Below, one piece after another: positions 43,501-54,634 of a stretch of 64,000 nt of DNA (position 1 is the stretch's first letter; each line of letters begins with the position of its first letter). The position numbers and the translations under genes were made by a program. This DNA is from Eretmocerus hayati. Its lineage: Eukaryota > Arthropoda > Insecta > Hymenoptera > Aphelinidae. The notes under the pieces were generated by a model. That model saw only the letters and a program-made list of their open reading frames with translations. It had not been told where the DNA came from and did no database searches. Where the stretch lies: assembly GCA_029851415.1 (NCBI GenBank), contig CM056742.1, positions 52,926,954 through 52,990,953 on the forward strand, written 5' to 3'.

Positions 43501-45318
43501 TCCGTGGCTGTCATCCTTTTTTGGAACAATCCAGACGGGGTTGCTGTAATTAGATTCCGATGGAACTATCACGCCATTATCCAACAGCTCGTTCACTTGT
43601 CTATCCATCTCTTCTCTAAACGCAGGTGGTAATCTATACTGACGAGCTTGCACGGGTATGTCATCGACAGTTGGAATTCTATGTTTAATTATCGACGTGC
43701 ATGTAAGCTTCTCGCCAGGCAGATGGAAGCATTTAGCGTATCGTGTGATTAGAGACTCGACTCGACTCCGATCCTCAGGATCCAGATGTTCTAGTCTGAG
43801 CAGCTTCATGACTCTCTCGGGTCTCGGTATTTCGGTTTCAGTCACGTTGAAAATGAAATTCTTCGGGGGTAGGTCTCCACAAAATCTTAACTCGTAATCC
43901 CTGAATTTCTGCAAATTCCAAATATGGTTCAAGGGTCGTTTTGGCATCTGTGTCCTCACTGCGGATGGACTCCAGACCTTTGTACCCGCTCGATTATTCT
44001 CTGCCGCTTTGAGATGATTGGACGTCATGCCCATCTCCATTGAACTCTCCGTCTGCTCAGCATTACTAATTAATAAAGTTTCTCTCTCATCTGTACTAGC
44101 ACCTACTGGTTCGCTTCCCCCAATCTTTTTGTAATCGTGCACAACTTCAACTTGAATGTCTTCGAATAATAGTTCCCCTATGTTGTCCTCACATACTCCG
44201 CAAAGTCCTTCAAAACTAGTGATTTCTCCGTCCCTCTCCAATGCGAGTGGTTCATTGCATCCACTGGAAATATTAGCTACATAACACGTTTCCAATTCCT
44301 CACTACAGCTGACTCCATTTTCGATTTGTAAGTCTCCCTCATTCTGGCTGGGTTGCAACGAGGCAGATGATATATCAATATCTGATTCGTCCAAATCGCC
44401 TTGTGCCGTGTCTTCTAGTTCATCTCCAAAAATTTGCCTCCCAATATCCTCCAAGGTTTCTTCTTCCTCATAAAAATTATCAGCTTCAACAATCAAATCC
44501 GCAGGTAAGTCATCGCTGGCGGAAATCATGGCATTAATTTCGTCCAAAAGTTCATCATACTCCGAAAATCTTCTGGGATTATTGCTCTCGCGTTCTTCTA
44601 GGTCATTGTCAGGAATTCTCATCGGATTTGGTATATTTTCATCTGATGTTTGTCTCATGCTATCTAGACCACATCCCGTTTCACTGTTTTCTGAGGGAAA
44701 GTCTGTCCCTCTAGCCTGTGATTCAATGTCTTCGTCCTCACTCTGTGCGTCAGGCGTGTTATTTCCTAGGGTCATAACTTCATCTGAGTGATCAAATTCA
44801 GGTGGTTGGTCTTGAGCCATCGGGTCGAATTCAAAGAATATCACCCGGTCGTCTATTTCGATAGAATTCTCGGAGTAATTAATTTTCGCATTGGTCTGTC
44901 TGAAAAAGTCACTTCCTAATATACCGGCTTGCTTGATGGGGAAGCTATCATTCACAACACAGAATTCTACAGGATAATCACCAAAATCTAACTCATTTTT
45001 GCTCAATGTTTTTATGCTTTCCAACGTAATCCCTCTCAGATATGTGGGGTTCTCCGTGCAGACCACTGCTCGAGGAGAGAGGTAGCTCTCCTTAATCAAA
45101 TTTGGACCAGCTCCGGTATCCAACATGAATGTAAGCGGCCCGCTGGAATCGGTCATATTCAAGTTAATTGTGGGTGCTCGATTCCTCTGGCTCAGATGTA
45201 CAGTCCTGGTAATTACACGCTCGTTTCCAGGGGAGTTGAGGTACTCGGGCGAGGAGCTGAGGTAGTCTCCCTGCTCACGCCCGCCTGAGGGAGACCAGTA
45301 CCGTTTCCCGGATTGATT
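40510..45318 (-). pseudogene. pol: Ty3/gypsy-type Pol polyprotein, one in-frame stop
   Basis: Open in the -1 frame relative to gag from 45318, ending at TAG 40510. Residues counted from 45162: protease with LDTGAGPNLI (about 14-23); an acidic linker of about 350 residues; RT at about 500-690 (YRMVIDFREL, FSVFDLASGFRQIEV, LPFGLVSALSTFQ, catalytic HIDDVCIF in place of the usual YxDD); RNase H at about 805-920 (TTDSSLWAIGGIL, IHELEALAMVYC, VTDHKPLVWF); integrase zinc domain (HCSAAGGHKG, CLSCQ) and DDE core (MDIVGPF, RTDQGTKF, E after the stop). TAG at 41062-41064 falls between the second Asp and the Glu. The remaining integrase C-terminus has a GPY-like module (QYEGPYIVIDM). Confidence 0.88.
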
Positions 45319-47627
45319 CTACCGGTGCGAATATCATTCTGGAATTTCAGGCAGTCTCGTTTGTAGTGTCCTATTCTCCTGCAGTACTAACAAGTTATTG
45401 GGCTGTTTCCGGTCCTCTGACCATCATTGTTGGAAGAATGGTCCCGTAAGCGACTGACATTGTTATTATTGTTATTGGTGTAAGTATTCTGGTTTGCCCT
45501 GTTGTCTGTCTGGCTAAGATTCCTATAGCCTGGATAATTATTGTTGATTCCTCGGCTGCTTTCGTGGTTATTTCGTAAGTTGGTGAAAGGGGACCGTGAA
45601 GTATTGGAACTGCCATTTCTGAAGTCCTGATAGCCTCTGCTCGTTCCAGGGTTGCTGTCTCTGTACATTTGATAGTTGAGGTTCGGACGTAATCCGTAGC
45701 TATCACTTCTCGGAGGATCTTGTGTTTGCCTGAACGAATTTGAATTGTTACGGAATCCATAATTAGGGAACCTGGGTCCCGAATTCATGAAATTTCGGTC
45801 CAATCTTTCGGCACGACTATTGCATGTTTCGAGGAATAATTCAATACAGTTCATGAGGAAGTGTCCGGGCTTTTGACAAAATTGGCAAACGACTGCTGTA
45901 TCTTTATCTGGGTTCTCGACAAGATTCACTCTTCTAGTCTCTCGCGATAATTTGGGTCTTGCATCGTCCCTCTTGGAACCTTCATCAGCATCGCTACAAG
46001 CAAATTCTCGTTCAATTTCAAAGGCTGAGTTCTGGGCTTCCTCAAAATCAGATGGTGTTCCGATTCTCGCTCGAATTTCCCATCTCAATCCCCGGAGGAA
46101 GAATTTGAGACAGTCCGCACTAGGTTCTTCGGCAAATTGGGTGGCATCCTTGACTCGTTTTTCTCGAATTCCTGATTTCAGAATCTCTTTTTCGATCTCG
46201 CGTAATCGGTTGAGGTATATGATGACTGCTTCGTTGGGTTTCTGTTTTATTTTGGCTAGATCACCGCTCAGTTCGTGGTAGGTTTTGGGTGAGCCGAAAA
46301 CGTTCTCAAAAAATTCGCTAATTCCATCGACTGTCTTGAAAATGCGCCCATTGACACACCTCAAAGCATCACCATACAACTTGATGCGGATAAGCTTGGT
46401 GAGTTCATCTTCCAAATATGCTGGTAAAATTTCTCTAGCATCTCGGCAGCCATCCAAAAATTTATTCAATCCAATATTTTGTCCATTAAATCGGGGGATC
46501 AAATCAAGAGCGTCCTTGATTGATATGCCCCTCACTTCAGGTTTTCCGGATCTATTGAAAGTCATCTTGGCGAAGTCACTCGAGTCAGATAAATCAGAAT
46601 AGCTCAGCTCTGTTTTAAACTGGTACTTGGATGGTTCTGAGAAGTTTTCAACCTTTGGCTCGAATTTGAGGCTACCTAACCCTGCAGAGTAAAATTCCTA
46701 TGATTCGTCTTCGCTCTTGATCAGGCTTCCCAGGGGTTTGCCTGATTGGGTTCTGTTTCTGTTTCTCAAAAAGGACTCTGGAACAACTCCTTTGTGTTCC
46801 TCAGAAAATACGGGTTCAGATCGTACATTTCGAATCTTGTTTTTAGCAAACTCGAATAAATCGTAGTAATTGTAACCCTCGTTCCGGAGATTTGTTAGTT
46901 CTTTGATGTTCTCTTGGTCCTCAAAATACTCTGTGATTCTCTCTTGTTTGAGGTTTTCGTTCTCTAAAAGGTGAGATATTGTCTTCGCCAGCAATTGTGG
47001 TTGGTTTTGTTCGCCGATGGGGCTCAAACTTGGTTGTAGGACCGTCGGATCAGAAGATTTGACCTTATTCAACGGGGTACTTGTTAACCCAATGTCCTCG
47101 GCCCTTGCCGATTCTGTGTGCTTTATCTCAATCTGTTTATCTTCAGAACTCGCTTTATCACTCGGTCTAGGTGGAAAGTCGAATTTAGATGCTCTGATAA
47201 TATTTTGACGGACTGGATTAAGTTGGATTGGTTCAATTATGGTGGGTAGTTCTTCCGAAATACTCGGTGAGGCAGGGGTAGTACACTTCCTGTCCCTCCA
47301 GGTTCCAAAAATTAATTCCCCCGAATCACGTCGAATTGGCTTGCGAGGCTGCGGACAGTTGCGACCTATGAATTTTGCGTCCAGATGATGAGAGTCCAAA
47401 GTTTTATTGATCTCGTTCTCGATGCCTTCCAGCTCAGTTGCAATTTGTGCAATTCTCTGTGGGTGGCTGCCTATGCCAATAGCTTCTCTATATTCCTAGG
47501 ATTTGTTCAAAAACTGGTTCAAAAGCGTATCGTTCACATCAGTTGCTGCCAACTGAGTCAGTTTTTGAGAAATCGGGAGCTCGGAAGTAGTCTTCTTTGC
47601 ACTCTCCGAGTCAATCTGATCCAACAT
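45213..47627 (-). pseudogene. gag: Gag polyprotein with two CCHC knuckles, three in-frame stops
   Basis: One frame of 804 codons from ATG at 47627 (MLDQIDSESAKK) to TAA at 45213, interrupted by TAG at 47496-47498, 46698-46700 and 45387-45389 with no frame change. The middle (LIPRFNGQNIGLNKFLDGCR, then LPAYLEDELTKLIRIKLYGD) looks like a Ty3/gypsy capsid. The first zinc knuckle is CQFCQKPGHFLMNC. A second follows near 45390-45350, and the third TAG occupies its second position. A Gly/Asn/Arg-rich linker joins the knuckles. Gag forms the particle and packages RNA. Its end overlaps pol by about 100 bp at the frameshift signal. Confidence 0.82.
45265..45309 (-). promoter_or_regulatory. -1 ribosomal frameshift signal (gag-pol)
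   Basis: Slippery heptamer GGGAAAC at 45303-45309, in phase with gag as G GGA AAC. A 7-base spacer is followed by a perfect 8-bp stem (GTCTCCCT at 45288-45295, AGGGAGAC at 45265-45272). The loop contains GGGCG, which can pair with CGCCC just downstream (about 45246-45250), allowing an H-type pseudoknot. A -1 shift here moves from gag to the open pol frame. Confidence 0.75.
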
Positions 47628-47687
47628 TTTCAGACTCGACTGGTGAAATTCCAAATCTGAACATTTTCCCAAATCTTTTCTTCACTT

Positions 47688-47705
47688 TTCCCGGCCGATG
47701 CACCA
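47688..47705 (-). promoter_or_regulatory. primer binding site, tRNA-Gly type
   Basis: On the minus strand TGGTGCATCGGCCGGGAA is complementary to the 3' end (with CCA) expected for animal tRNA-Gly. It lies 21 bp from the 5' LTR end, farther than the usual 0-5 bp. Confidence 0.7.
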
Positions 47706-47726
47706 ATAAGAGTATACAACTTGACC

Positions 47727-50559
47727 TGTGACGTCCAGTTATATTTATTGTAAACTCTAGAAAGGTATAATTTGCATCGGTGTATTGTGGCCGATGGTAA
47801 TCTTATGGCCCATACCTCCCCAGTGCTAGCCCTAGTTTTGAGCCACTAACTGAATAGTATGCTCTCGGGATTTAGGGCATGAAGAGAAAGAAAAGGGAAT
47901 TGTTCAATAATATGAGTGGGTGGTTCCTTGTTGGCGATCGGTGGTTCACTCGTATTCGGTATGTCAAGAGCGTATCTGGTGGATGTGCCCTAATGCGCTC
48001 GTCTGGCTCGAGTCTTCCCTAGCTGCGCAGACTAGCTTGCGCGCGGGGCAAGTAGGAGAGACTGTGGCCTAACACGTCACTCTTATACTGCACTGCTCTC
48101 GCAATGCTGTGGGCCCAAAACTCTATATATGTATAGTATATATATATATGTATATATTGGATAGTGGGGCTGGCTCTCCTATGGGACTGACCGTGTTTCA
48201 ATGGATGTTCGGCTCGGTACTCGGTGTCTATTTCCTAAAGGGCGACTCTTGGGATTTGGAACTACTCTTCAAGACCTCTGCTATTCGCCAAATGCGTTCA
48301 AAAACCCTTAAATATTCTGTAGGTACGTTGACAAACGTTATTTCGACAAAATGTACCTATGCGATAGGTGATTTTAGTCGCGAGCGAAATTCGTCATAAC
48401 TCGATGACCATTGGGTAGAATCGACTCCAGTTTAGCTTGAAATACGCACAAAGGAGTAATCTAAATGGCAAATAGCCGTTGCTGGTCAATTTCGCAATAG
48501 TTGTTGAGTTTTAAACAAAACCTGTGTTAAGTCCAATAAGGTAGCGATATGGGGCAAAATGGGTGTTAAATTTGAATATCTTCACTGCAAACACTTGGAA
48601 TGAGTTTAAACTTGGCTATTTATCTACTGGTACCTCTGAAGTACTCTAAGGAACCTTTAATAGCCCTCTAAATGAGCTCACTTTGCAATGTAGTTGAAAC
48701 GAAAGGGAAAAATGCACTTTCCGTCGCTCGGGTCGGCTAGCGAAAAATGGATGATTTTACTTTGGCGGATCGAATATTATGTGAATTTACTTTGTAGGAG
48801 TTCCAAAAGGTAGGTAGACTACGAGTCTAAGTACCCCACACTCTATTATGATGTTAAAATTGAAAATAAAATAGTTAAGGGTGGTTCACGCGCGAAAATT
48901 GCAATTACTCGGACGAAAAATAGGGAGGTGCGCAAACGTCAATTTCTCGAGATCTAGGTATCAAAATGAAGCTCACAATAGTTAGTTCTTGAGCTGTAAC
49001 ACTATTCAAATAGATTATGCACGCTGATCCATGAATTTAATCGACGTGAGCAAACCATGGGTGAAATTTGGGGTACCTCGAAAATACTCGGGTAGCGCGA
49101 GAATTCGACGATAAAAGTGATATTTCCCTATTGTACTGGCCTGAAATGATTCTTTTTTAGCTTAATCCCCTTCTTTGAGACTCGAAAAACCCTGGTGAAA
49201 CGAAATCCACGAAAGAATTGACACGAGGTTTGAGTAACACTGAAAACTTGGGGTGAATTATGCACTCGCCGACCACAATTACACTCGGGAAAATTCCTAC
49301 TATCCTCACCATCTAAAAGGGGTAGAACTGTGGAGTTGCACGGATCGGGTATAGTGCAAATTTAGGATTGATACTTAAAATTACTCACTTGTGGTTATAT
49401 AGTTGGCTGTGGAGGAATCCTGTACTGCTGACAGGCACTGGTAGATAATCCACCTTTCTTTGGTTTTCTGTTTATTTCCTTTTGGTTACACTGCACTCTG
49501 ACAATTTGAAGTGCCTCTCTCTGATGATGCACAGTTCTTTTCCAATATTATATTGATAGTAATTTCACTTGCACTTATTACTTGCTTTTGTATCAAGAGC
49601 TCGTGAAAACTCGGAAAAATCGACTGTGTCGAAGTCACTCCAAAACTATACTGAGAAGAAAAGATTCGACATGGGCCCTCTGAAGGCCCTCTTTATATAT
49701 CAGGTGGGCTCGATGATTGTCCTCGATACTCGCGTTCTATTTAAATTTTGTTCACTCAAAACGTCAACTCGACCGATCTGCGCACATAAGAGCAAATGCA
49801 CTTTTCCGGAGAAAGAGACCGAGCCATGCATATTTTTGGGCATACTTTCGTATGATCCGAGCACTAGGCAATTAATCATTCTCGTTCTCAAGTGTCATCT
49901 TTATGTACTTGATGAGTTTGCCTATGCGCCGGGCTATCCGATGTTTATGCTTTATAATACGACGGAGTCTGTGGGCCCGCGCCATTGATTAATCATGCAT
50001 GCGCACCTGTGTAAGGAAAGGGCCAGCGACCCGCAGCGCGCCACTCGGCTCTTTCATTCTTGTTTTGTACTGTTGCATCTTTTGCTCAATGTTAAAGTGT
50101 GCACCTATCAGCATCGAGATGGATTGAGGAATGTAGAGCACACGGGAATTTTGACGAGACGTTGACATTTCAGGTCAAATTTCGTTGTGCAATGCATTCT
50201 GGACGAAATCGCTTATTTTAGCCTGACCTCGATAGATTCTACTCACATTTCTGTGTTCATCATGATTTTACTTGAATTTACCAAAAATATAATTTTACGA
50301 TGGATTTTGATGATTTTCACCTTTCAAAAAGAAGTTATATTGATTTGACGGAGTTTCCACGAAATGCGATGTTTCCATCCATCATCCGATTAAAAAAATG
50401 GATGAAAGTTAGCATTTTCACATGTCATCTTCCCAAGATTCACATCCTTCGATAATGTGCTCCGTGAAATTTACGTTACATTTTACCGTATAACTTTCTA
50501 TCTATAGCTATCATTTATTTTCTTTGAATATATATTTTAAAATTTTTACCGACATTACA
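47727..50559 (-). repeat. 5' LTR of the giant element (2833 bp)
   Basis: On the minus strand it starts TGTAATGTCGG and ends with AATAAA 17 bp before its CGTCACA terminus, a possible poly(A) signal. A TATATA-rich stretch at 48120-48165 could contribute a promoter. No supported coding frame. Confidence 0.85.
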
Positions 50560-51015
50560 GAATTTATCGTTTTTCCGAGCCACTTATAATCGTCGCGCTC
50601 AGACGGCGATCACAGTTTGACAAATGTCAAACTGCGACCTTCGAGGCTCCACTTCCATAGTGGCTGCATCACGAAGGGATTTTTAATTTTTTTTGGATTT
50701 TTTAATTTTTTTATTGAAAGATTGACCGAGAGATGGAAAAATTCTTCCTCGGGCGGGACTTGAACCCCGCAATCTCCGGTACTCCGGACCGGCGCCTTAA
50801 CCAATTAGACCACCGAGGCGATTGCGTATTCACTCGCTTGAGAAAGCCTTCTCGCATCTCTTGTGCCAATCTTTCGATATGGTCAATTAAGGAACCATGA
50901 CCATTAAAATATGTAAATTATACCGATAAGATACATCTCATCGATATTTTGACTCTATCGCTCGATTTGATGAAATACATTTAATGAATGGATCTATCGT
51001 TTTTTCGAGCCACCT
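50560..51015 (-). repeat. tRNA-like repeat, copy 1 (reverse)
   Basis: One ~430-bp unit with a tRNA-like core, a perfect palindrome (CAGTTTGACAAATGTCAAAC, near 50612) and AT-rich flanks. It is arranged head to head with copy 2 about a centre at 51010-51025. Confidence 0.65.
50747..50818 (-). ncRNA. tRNA-like sequence 1
   Basis: 72 nt. Acceptor arms CCTCGGT/CCCGAGG (6 of 7 pairs), A box TGGTCTAATTGG, B box GGTTCAAGTCC, and an anticodon-like arm CCGGT/ACCGG with loop CCGGAGT. The T loop is one base too long for a standard tRNA, so this is more likely a tRNA-derived repeat than a tRNA gene. Confidence 0.5.
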
Positions 51016-51575
51016 GAGCTCGACGATTATAAGTGGCTCGAAAAAACGATCAATTCATTCATTGAATGTATTTCATCAAATCGAGCGATAGAGTCAAAAT
51101 ATCGATGAGATCTACCTTGTCGGTATGATTTACATATTTGAATGATCATGGTTCCTAGATTGACCACATCGAAAGATTGGCACAAGAGATGCGAGAAGGC
51201 TTCCCCGAACGAGTGAATACGCAATCGCCTCGGTGGTCTAATTGGTTAAGGCGCCGGTCCGGAGTACCGGAGATTGCGAGGTTTAAGTCCCGCCCGAGGG
51301 ATAATTTTTTGATCTCTCGGTCAATCTTTCAATAAAAAAATTGAAAAATCCAAAAAATATAAAAAATCCCTTCGTGATACAGCCACTATGAGAGTGGAGC
51401 CTCGAAGGTCGCAGTTTGAGATTTGTCAAACTGTGATCACCGCCTGAGCGCGACGATTATGAGTGGCTCGAAAAAACGATAAATTCATCCATTAAATGTA
51501 TTTCATCAAATCGAGCGATAGAGTCAAAATATCGATGAGATCTATCTCATCGGTATAATTTACATACAAGCGATA
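51016..51575 (+). repeat. tRNA-like repeat, copy 2 with partial next unit
   Basis: Forward unit starting AGTGGCTCGAAAAAACGAT at about 51032. The same start recurs at about 51461, giving a unit of roughly 430 bp and the beginning of a second tandem unit. Confidence 0.65.
51229..51300 (+). ncRNA. tRNA-like sequence 2
   Basis: Same 72-nt core as copy 1. The B box is mutated (GGTTTAAGTCC), weakening a polymerase III promoter. Confidence 0.45.
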
Positions 51576-52352
51576 TTGCCTTGCTCGCTAACGCTCGCTC
51601 GGCATCACTTTATTTGGGAAACTCGATAGTTTTGCGATTTCTAAAGGTATTTTAAAATTTTTAGAAAGTTGTTAAGGTAGGTTTTTTCATAGGATTCTTC
51701 ACTACTAAGACTATTGATTAATAAAAAACTTCTGAAGCTTTTAAAAATTAACTTTCCCATACAGGTTCACGCACGCAAGCACAAAAAAACGCTCGAATGT
51801 TCGATATGACTGTCGTTTCTACATTTTCCAGAAGACTACTTTTGGAAAATGTAGAAACATACTTTTGAATTGATACTTACTATTAATTTCATCGAAGAAG
51901 TTTCTATATATTATAAGAAACCTTTCAACTATACGTGACTGATGAGGATCTGTAATAAAAAAACTTGAAAGAAAAATTTTTTCCGCTCTAGACTCAATTT
52001 CTAGACGCACACAGCTGATAAGGACTTCCATCTCAATACAAATACTTGTCTACATATGTGACATTCTCAATGTTCCGCTCTGAATTGTCGTAAAATTATC
52101 TCAAAAAAAGACCACAAAATGAAATTCTAACGGAATGAGGATAAAAGAAAATAAAGAAAATGATGAGATAACTCAAAGATAACGGAAAGATAACTAAAAG
52201 ATGAAAAGATAACCGAAAGATGACGTTGAGATGAAAAGATAATCAAAAGATAACTACCAGATAATCTTAGATGATAATATAGACGAAGATACAATAGATA
52301 TTCAGATACACGCGACATCGATCTTGAAAGTCGTTAGAGGGAGCTGATAAAA
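51576..52352. other. AT-rich spacer with AGATAA-type repeats
   Basis: No gene seen. A 9-bp-stem hairpin lies near 51820-51849. 52140-52290 is rich in AAAGATAAC/AGATGA words, similar to 54780-54955. Confidence 0.5.
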
Positions 52353-52775
52353 GTATATATAAAACTGGAGCGGCGAGTAGGGCCAGTCTGTCTCAACCCA
52401 TCGTGGAGTGAAGTCAATGCCGCTCCTGATGATCGAGGAGTCACTTCGGAAGCCAACCTCCAGGAGATACGGGATCAATCGAAGTCTATCTCAGGGGACT
52501 TCACAGGTGAGTAATTTCATCTAAACAATTGAATACACAAACATTTAAACATATAACTTCAATAATTATATAATGTTTCATTCAAGTTGTAGCATCCAAC
52601 AGTATGAAGCAATCTCAACTCCAGTCTCAACTCATCATCATTCGGAAATTCACGGAGCATCATAGGAGGCTGCAATGGTGAGTCTTTATTGATCACTCAA
52701 TCAATAATTAATTGCTCAATTAATATTAATCAATATGCATAAAATGTTCGATACACTCACTCATATGAATCCACA

Positions 52776-52776
52776 G

Positions 52777-52810
<34 letters not shown>

Positions 52811-52965
52811 ACACGAACTCACTCATACACGCACATACACAATTAATTTCAACATTCAATACCTATACACAACACCTCCCTCATAATTCTATTGACACAC
52901 ATACACACACACATCTACTCGCACACACACACACACACCCATATATATACATATACACACAAACG
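52776..52965. repeat. CA-rich microsatellite
   Basis: Interrupted (CA)n and (ACAC)n runs within the putative second intron of the 52353-53330 transcript. Confidence 0.85.
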
Positions 52966-53250
52966 TCTTCAATTGTTTTATAGTAGAAAAATAATATGCT
53001 TTCATGATTTTTCATTCTACAGCACCACCGAGGCCGAGAGAAAGTGTATCCCGCTAACCCATTGGACAATCTCAGTCAACAGGAGATTCTCCACAGGAAA
53101 TACGTAGTCCAGGTGATTCCAAATCATTGAAGATTATTTAATGTTCTGAATGATAATGTAAGATTCTTATACTATTTGTGGAAAATTATAAAAACTTCAT
53201 GAAATTTGTAAAGAAATGTATGTATATTGAATAATCCAATAAGATTCGAC

Positions 53251-53275
53251 AGAGACGGGACTTTTGCCCGTCTCT
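53251..53275 (+). other. GC-rich hairpin
   Basis: AGAGACGGG and CCCGTCTCT pair perfectly around a 7-base loop, near the 3' end of the putative transcript. It could be a structured 3' element. Confidence 0.5.
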
Positions 53276-53330
53276 CCTGTCTCGTCTCCATTCATTTCAT
53301 AGGTTTAGTTAGAATAAACTTTCGAATAAT

Positions 53331-54083
53331 TTTAAGTCACTTGAAAATGACTATAAAATGATTTTTGCTAAGGTTTGACAAAATTCAATTCATTTATATT
53401 CAAATTTCGACCATTTTAATTGATTGCAAAATTACACTTAATTTAGAATCAAGACCATGACAATTGGACAGAATTTTCAATAATGATAATCTTGCGTCAC
53501 AGTAGAACTTTTCCCAATAATCAATCGACTGGACATCCACATACGAAGAATCCAGTACTTGAGTATCGCCTGCGGTAGGGTGCCTCACAAAAGTGCTGAG
53601 GTAATGTCAAGGACTCGGTGTTCTTATTAGCTGACTGACGGATCCCATCAAAGAATTTCCCCCCAATTGAATCCCTTCATATCTGAGTCATTCTACACAG
53701 AACCCTTGAAGGTCCCCTGTTAGTAAATGACTCATCCATGGATTTGTACATTCTCTTGGAATCGTGAAATTCTGGGCTACGAACGCACATACTCTGACTG
53801 CATTATCCATCATGCAATAATTGAACAAAATAGAGAAAAGATTCTCCTGATAATAACTTTTAGAAGATTTTGCAATCAATTAAAATCGTCATCAGGGATC
53901 AAGGTTTTCCTTTTTTTCAATACTCTCACCAAAATAGAATAAGAGATAATGATAAACTTTTTAATAACTATTGTTGCAAAATAGATTTTACACTGGGGAA
54001 CACTCACAGTCTCTCATACAACACCATTGATGATTCAAAACAAACCAAAAATCACATCAATCATAATTAAAACACTTCAATTC
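53331..54083. other. AT-rich sequence, nothing recognised
   Basis: No supported gene, RNA or element. Confidence 0.4.
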
Positions 54084-54350
54084 ACACTGATGAGAACGTT
54101 GCGATGACTCGCCTAGGCCATGGCTCAAGAGTGATTAACTCCGCTGAGAGCGACCGAAGCGAAAAATCCAATACAAACTCATCAACACCACACTCATCAC
54201 ATATATAGGCTTTAATGCGATCAGCTAATCACACATAGCACTATTGAAACACCCACTTTACACTGATGATAACGTTGCGGTATCTCGCCTAGGCCATGGC
54301 TCAAGAGTTATCAACTCCGCTGAGAGCGACCGAAGCGAAAAATCCAAAAC
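54084..54350. repeat. 177-bp tandem duplication
   Basis: CACTGATGAGAACGTTGCG at 54084 and CACTGATGATAACGTTGCGG at 54261 begin two copies of a shared ~90-bp segment (TCGCCTAGGCCATGGCTCAA, then GAGAGCGACCGAAGCGAAAA). Confidence 0.65.
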
Positions 54351-54634
54351 TAATCCATCAACTTTTCACACACAACATGATAAGACACTCAAATCAATAT
54401 AACAAACAATCTAAAAATTTCCATAATGCAACAGAAGAAATTTATTCATTCAAATTCATTAATAAAATCTTTCTAAATAATTATCAAATCTTCTAAGGGG
54501 TACCCAATGCATAGTTGAAAAGATATTCAATAACCAACTTTTTTCATGGTAAATCACTCAAGTGTTTCAGAAAAAATCATGTAAATTAAACAACGATTGA
54601 GTAATACCATCTCTAAAAAATTACATAGTACATA

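Larger units (their letters stand above)
27917..50559 (-). mobile_element. giant 22.6-kb Ty3/gypsy-type LTR retroelement with virus-like cargo
   Basis: Two LTRs of 2831 and 2833 bp (TGTGACG...ATTACA on the plus strand) enclose 17 kb. On the minus strand the order is tRNA-Gly-type primer site, gag, -1 frameshift signal, pol, two ankyrin genes, F-type env, a second envelope glycoprotein, a Cys-rich acidic protein, an IAP with BIR and RING, polypurine tract. LTR identity is about 98% by eye. The target duplication is imperfect (flanks TAAT and GAAT). Eight in-frame stops and no frameshifts are present. Gypsy-type pol with an F-like env is the errantivirus plan; the other genes are not part of it and make this about three times the usual length. 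Confidence 0.85.
52353..53330 (+). ncRNA. putative three-exon transcript (small peptide or lncRNA)
   Basis: A TATA box (TATATATAAAA, 52353-52363) lies about 28 bp upstream of an initiator-like CCAGTCTG (52383). Exon 1 ends CACAG|GTGAGTAA at 52506. Exon 2 runs from 52593 (after TTCAAGTTGTAG) to 52677 (CAATG|GTGAGTC). Exon 3 starts at 53023 after TTTTCATTCTACAG. AATAAA at 53313 could end it. Spliced, the ATG in exon 2 (52604) gives a 52-residue frame ending at TAG 53105; an exon 1 ATG gives a shorter one. Neither resembles a family I know. Intron 2 holds a CA microsatellite. The splice signals are strong; the gene itself is an inference. Confidence 0.45.

Noticed and set aside
39442..47498. UAG reassigned to an amino acid in this genome
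   Set aside because: Other genes here (for example env at 34872 and pol at 40510) end normally at TAG, and the number of internal stops fits neutral decay given LTR divergence. Kept only as an alternative under findings.
50747..50818. Functional tRNA gene
   Set aside because: A and B boxes are present, but the T loop has an extra base, position 33 of the anticodon-like loop is C, and the sequence lies in a multi-copy repeat. Called tRNA-like instead.
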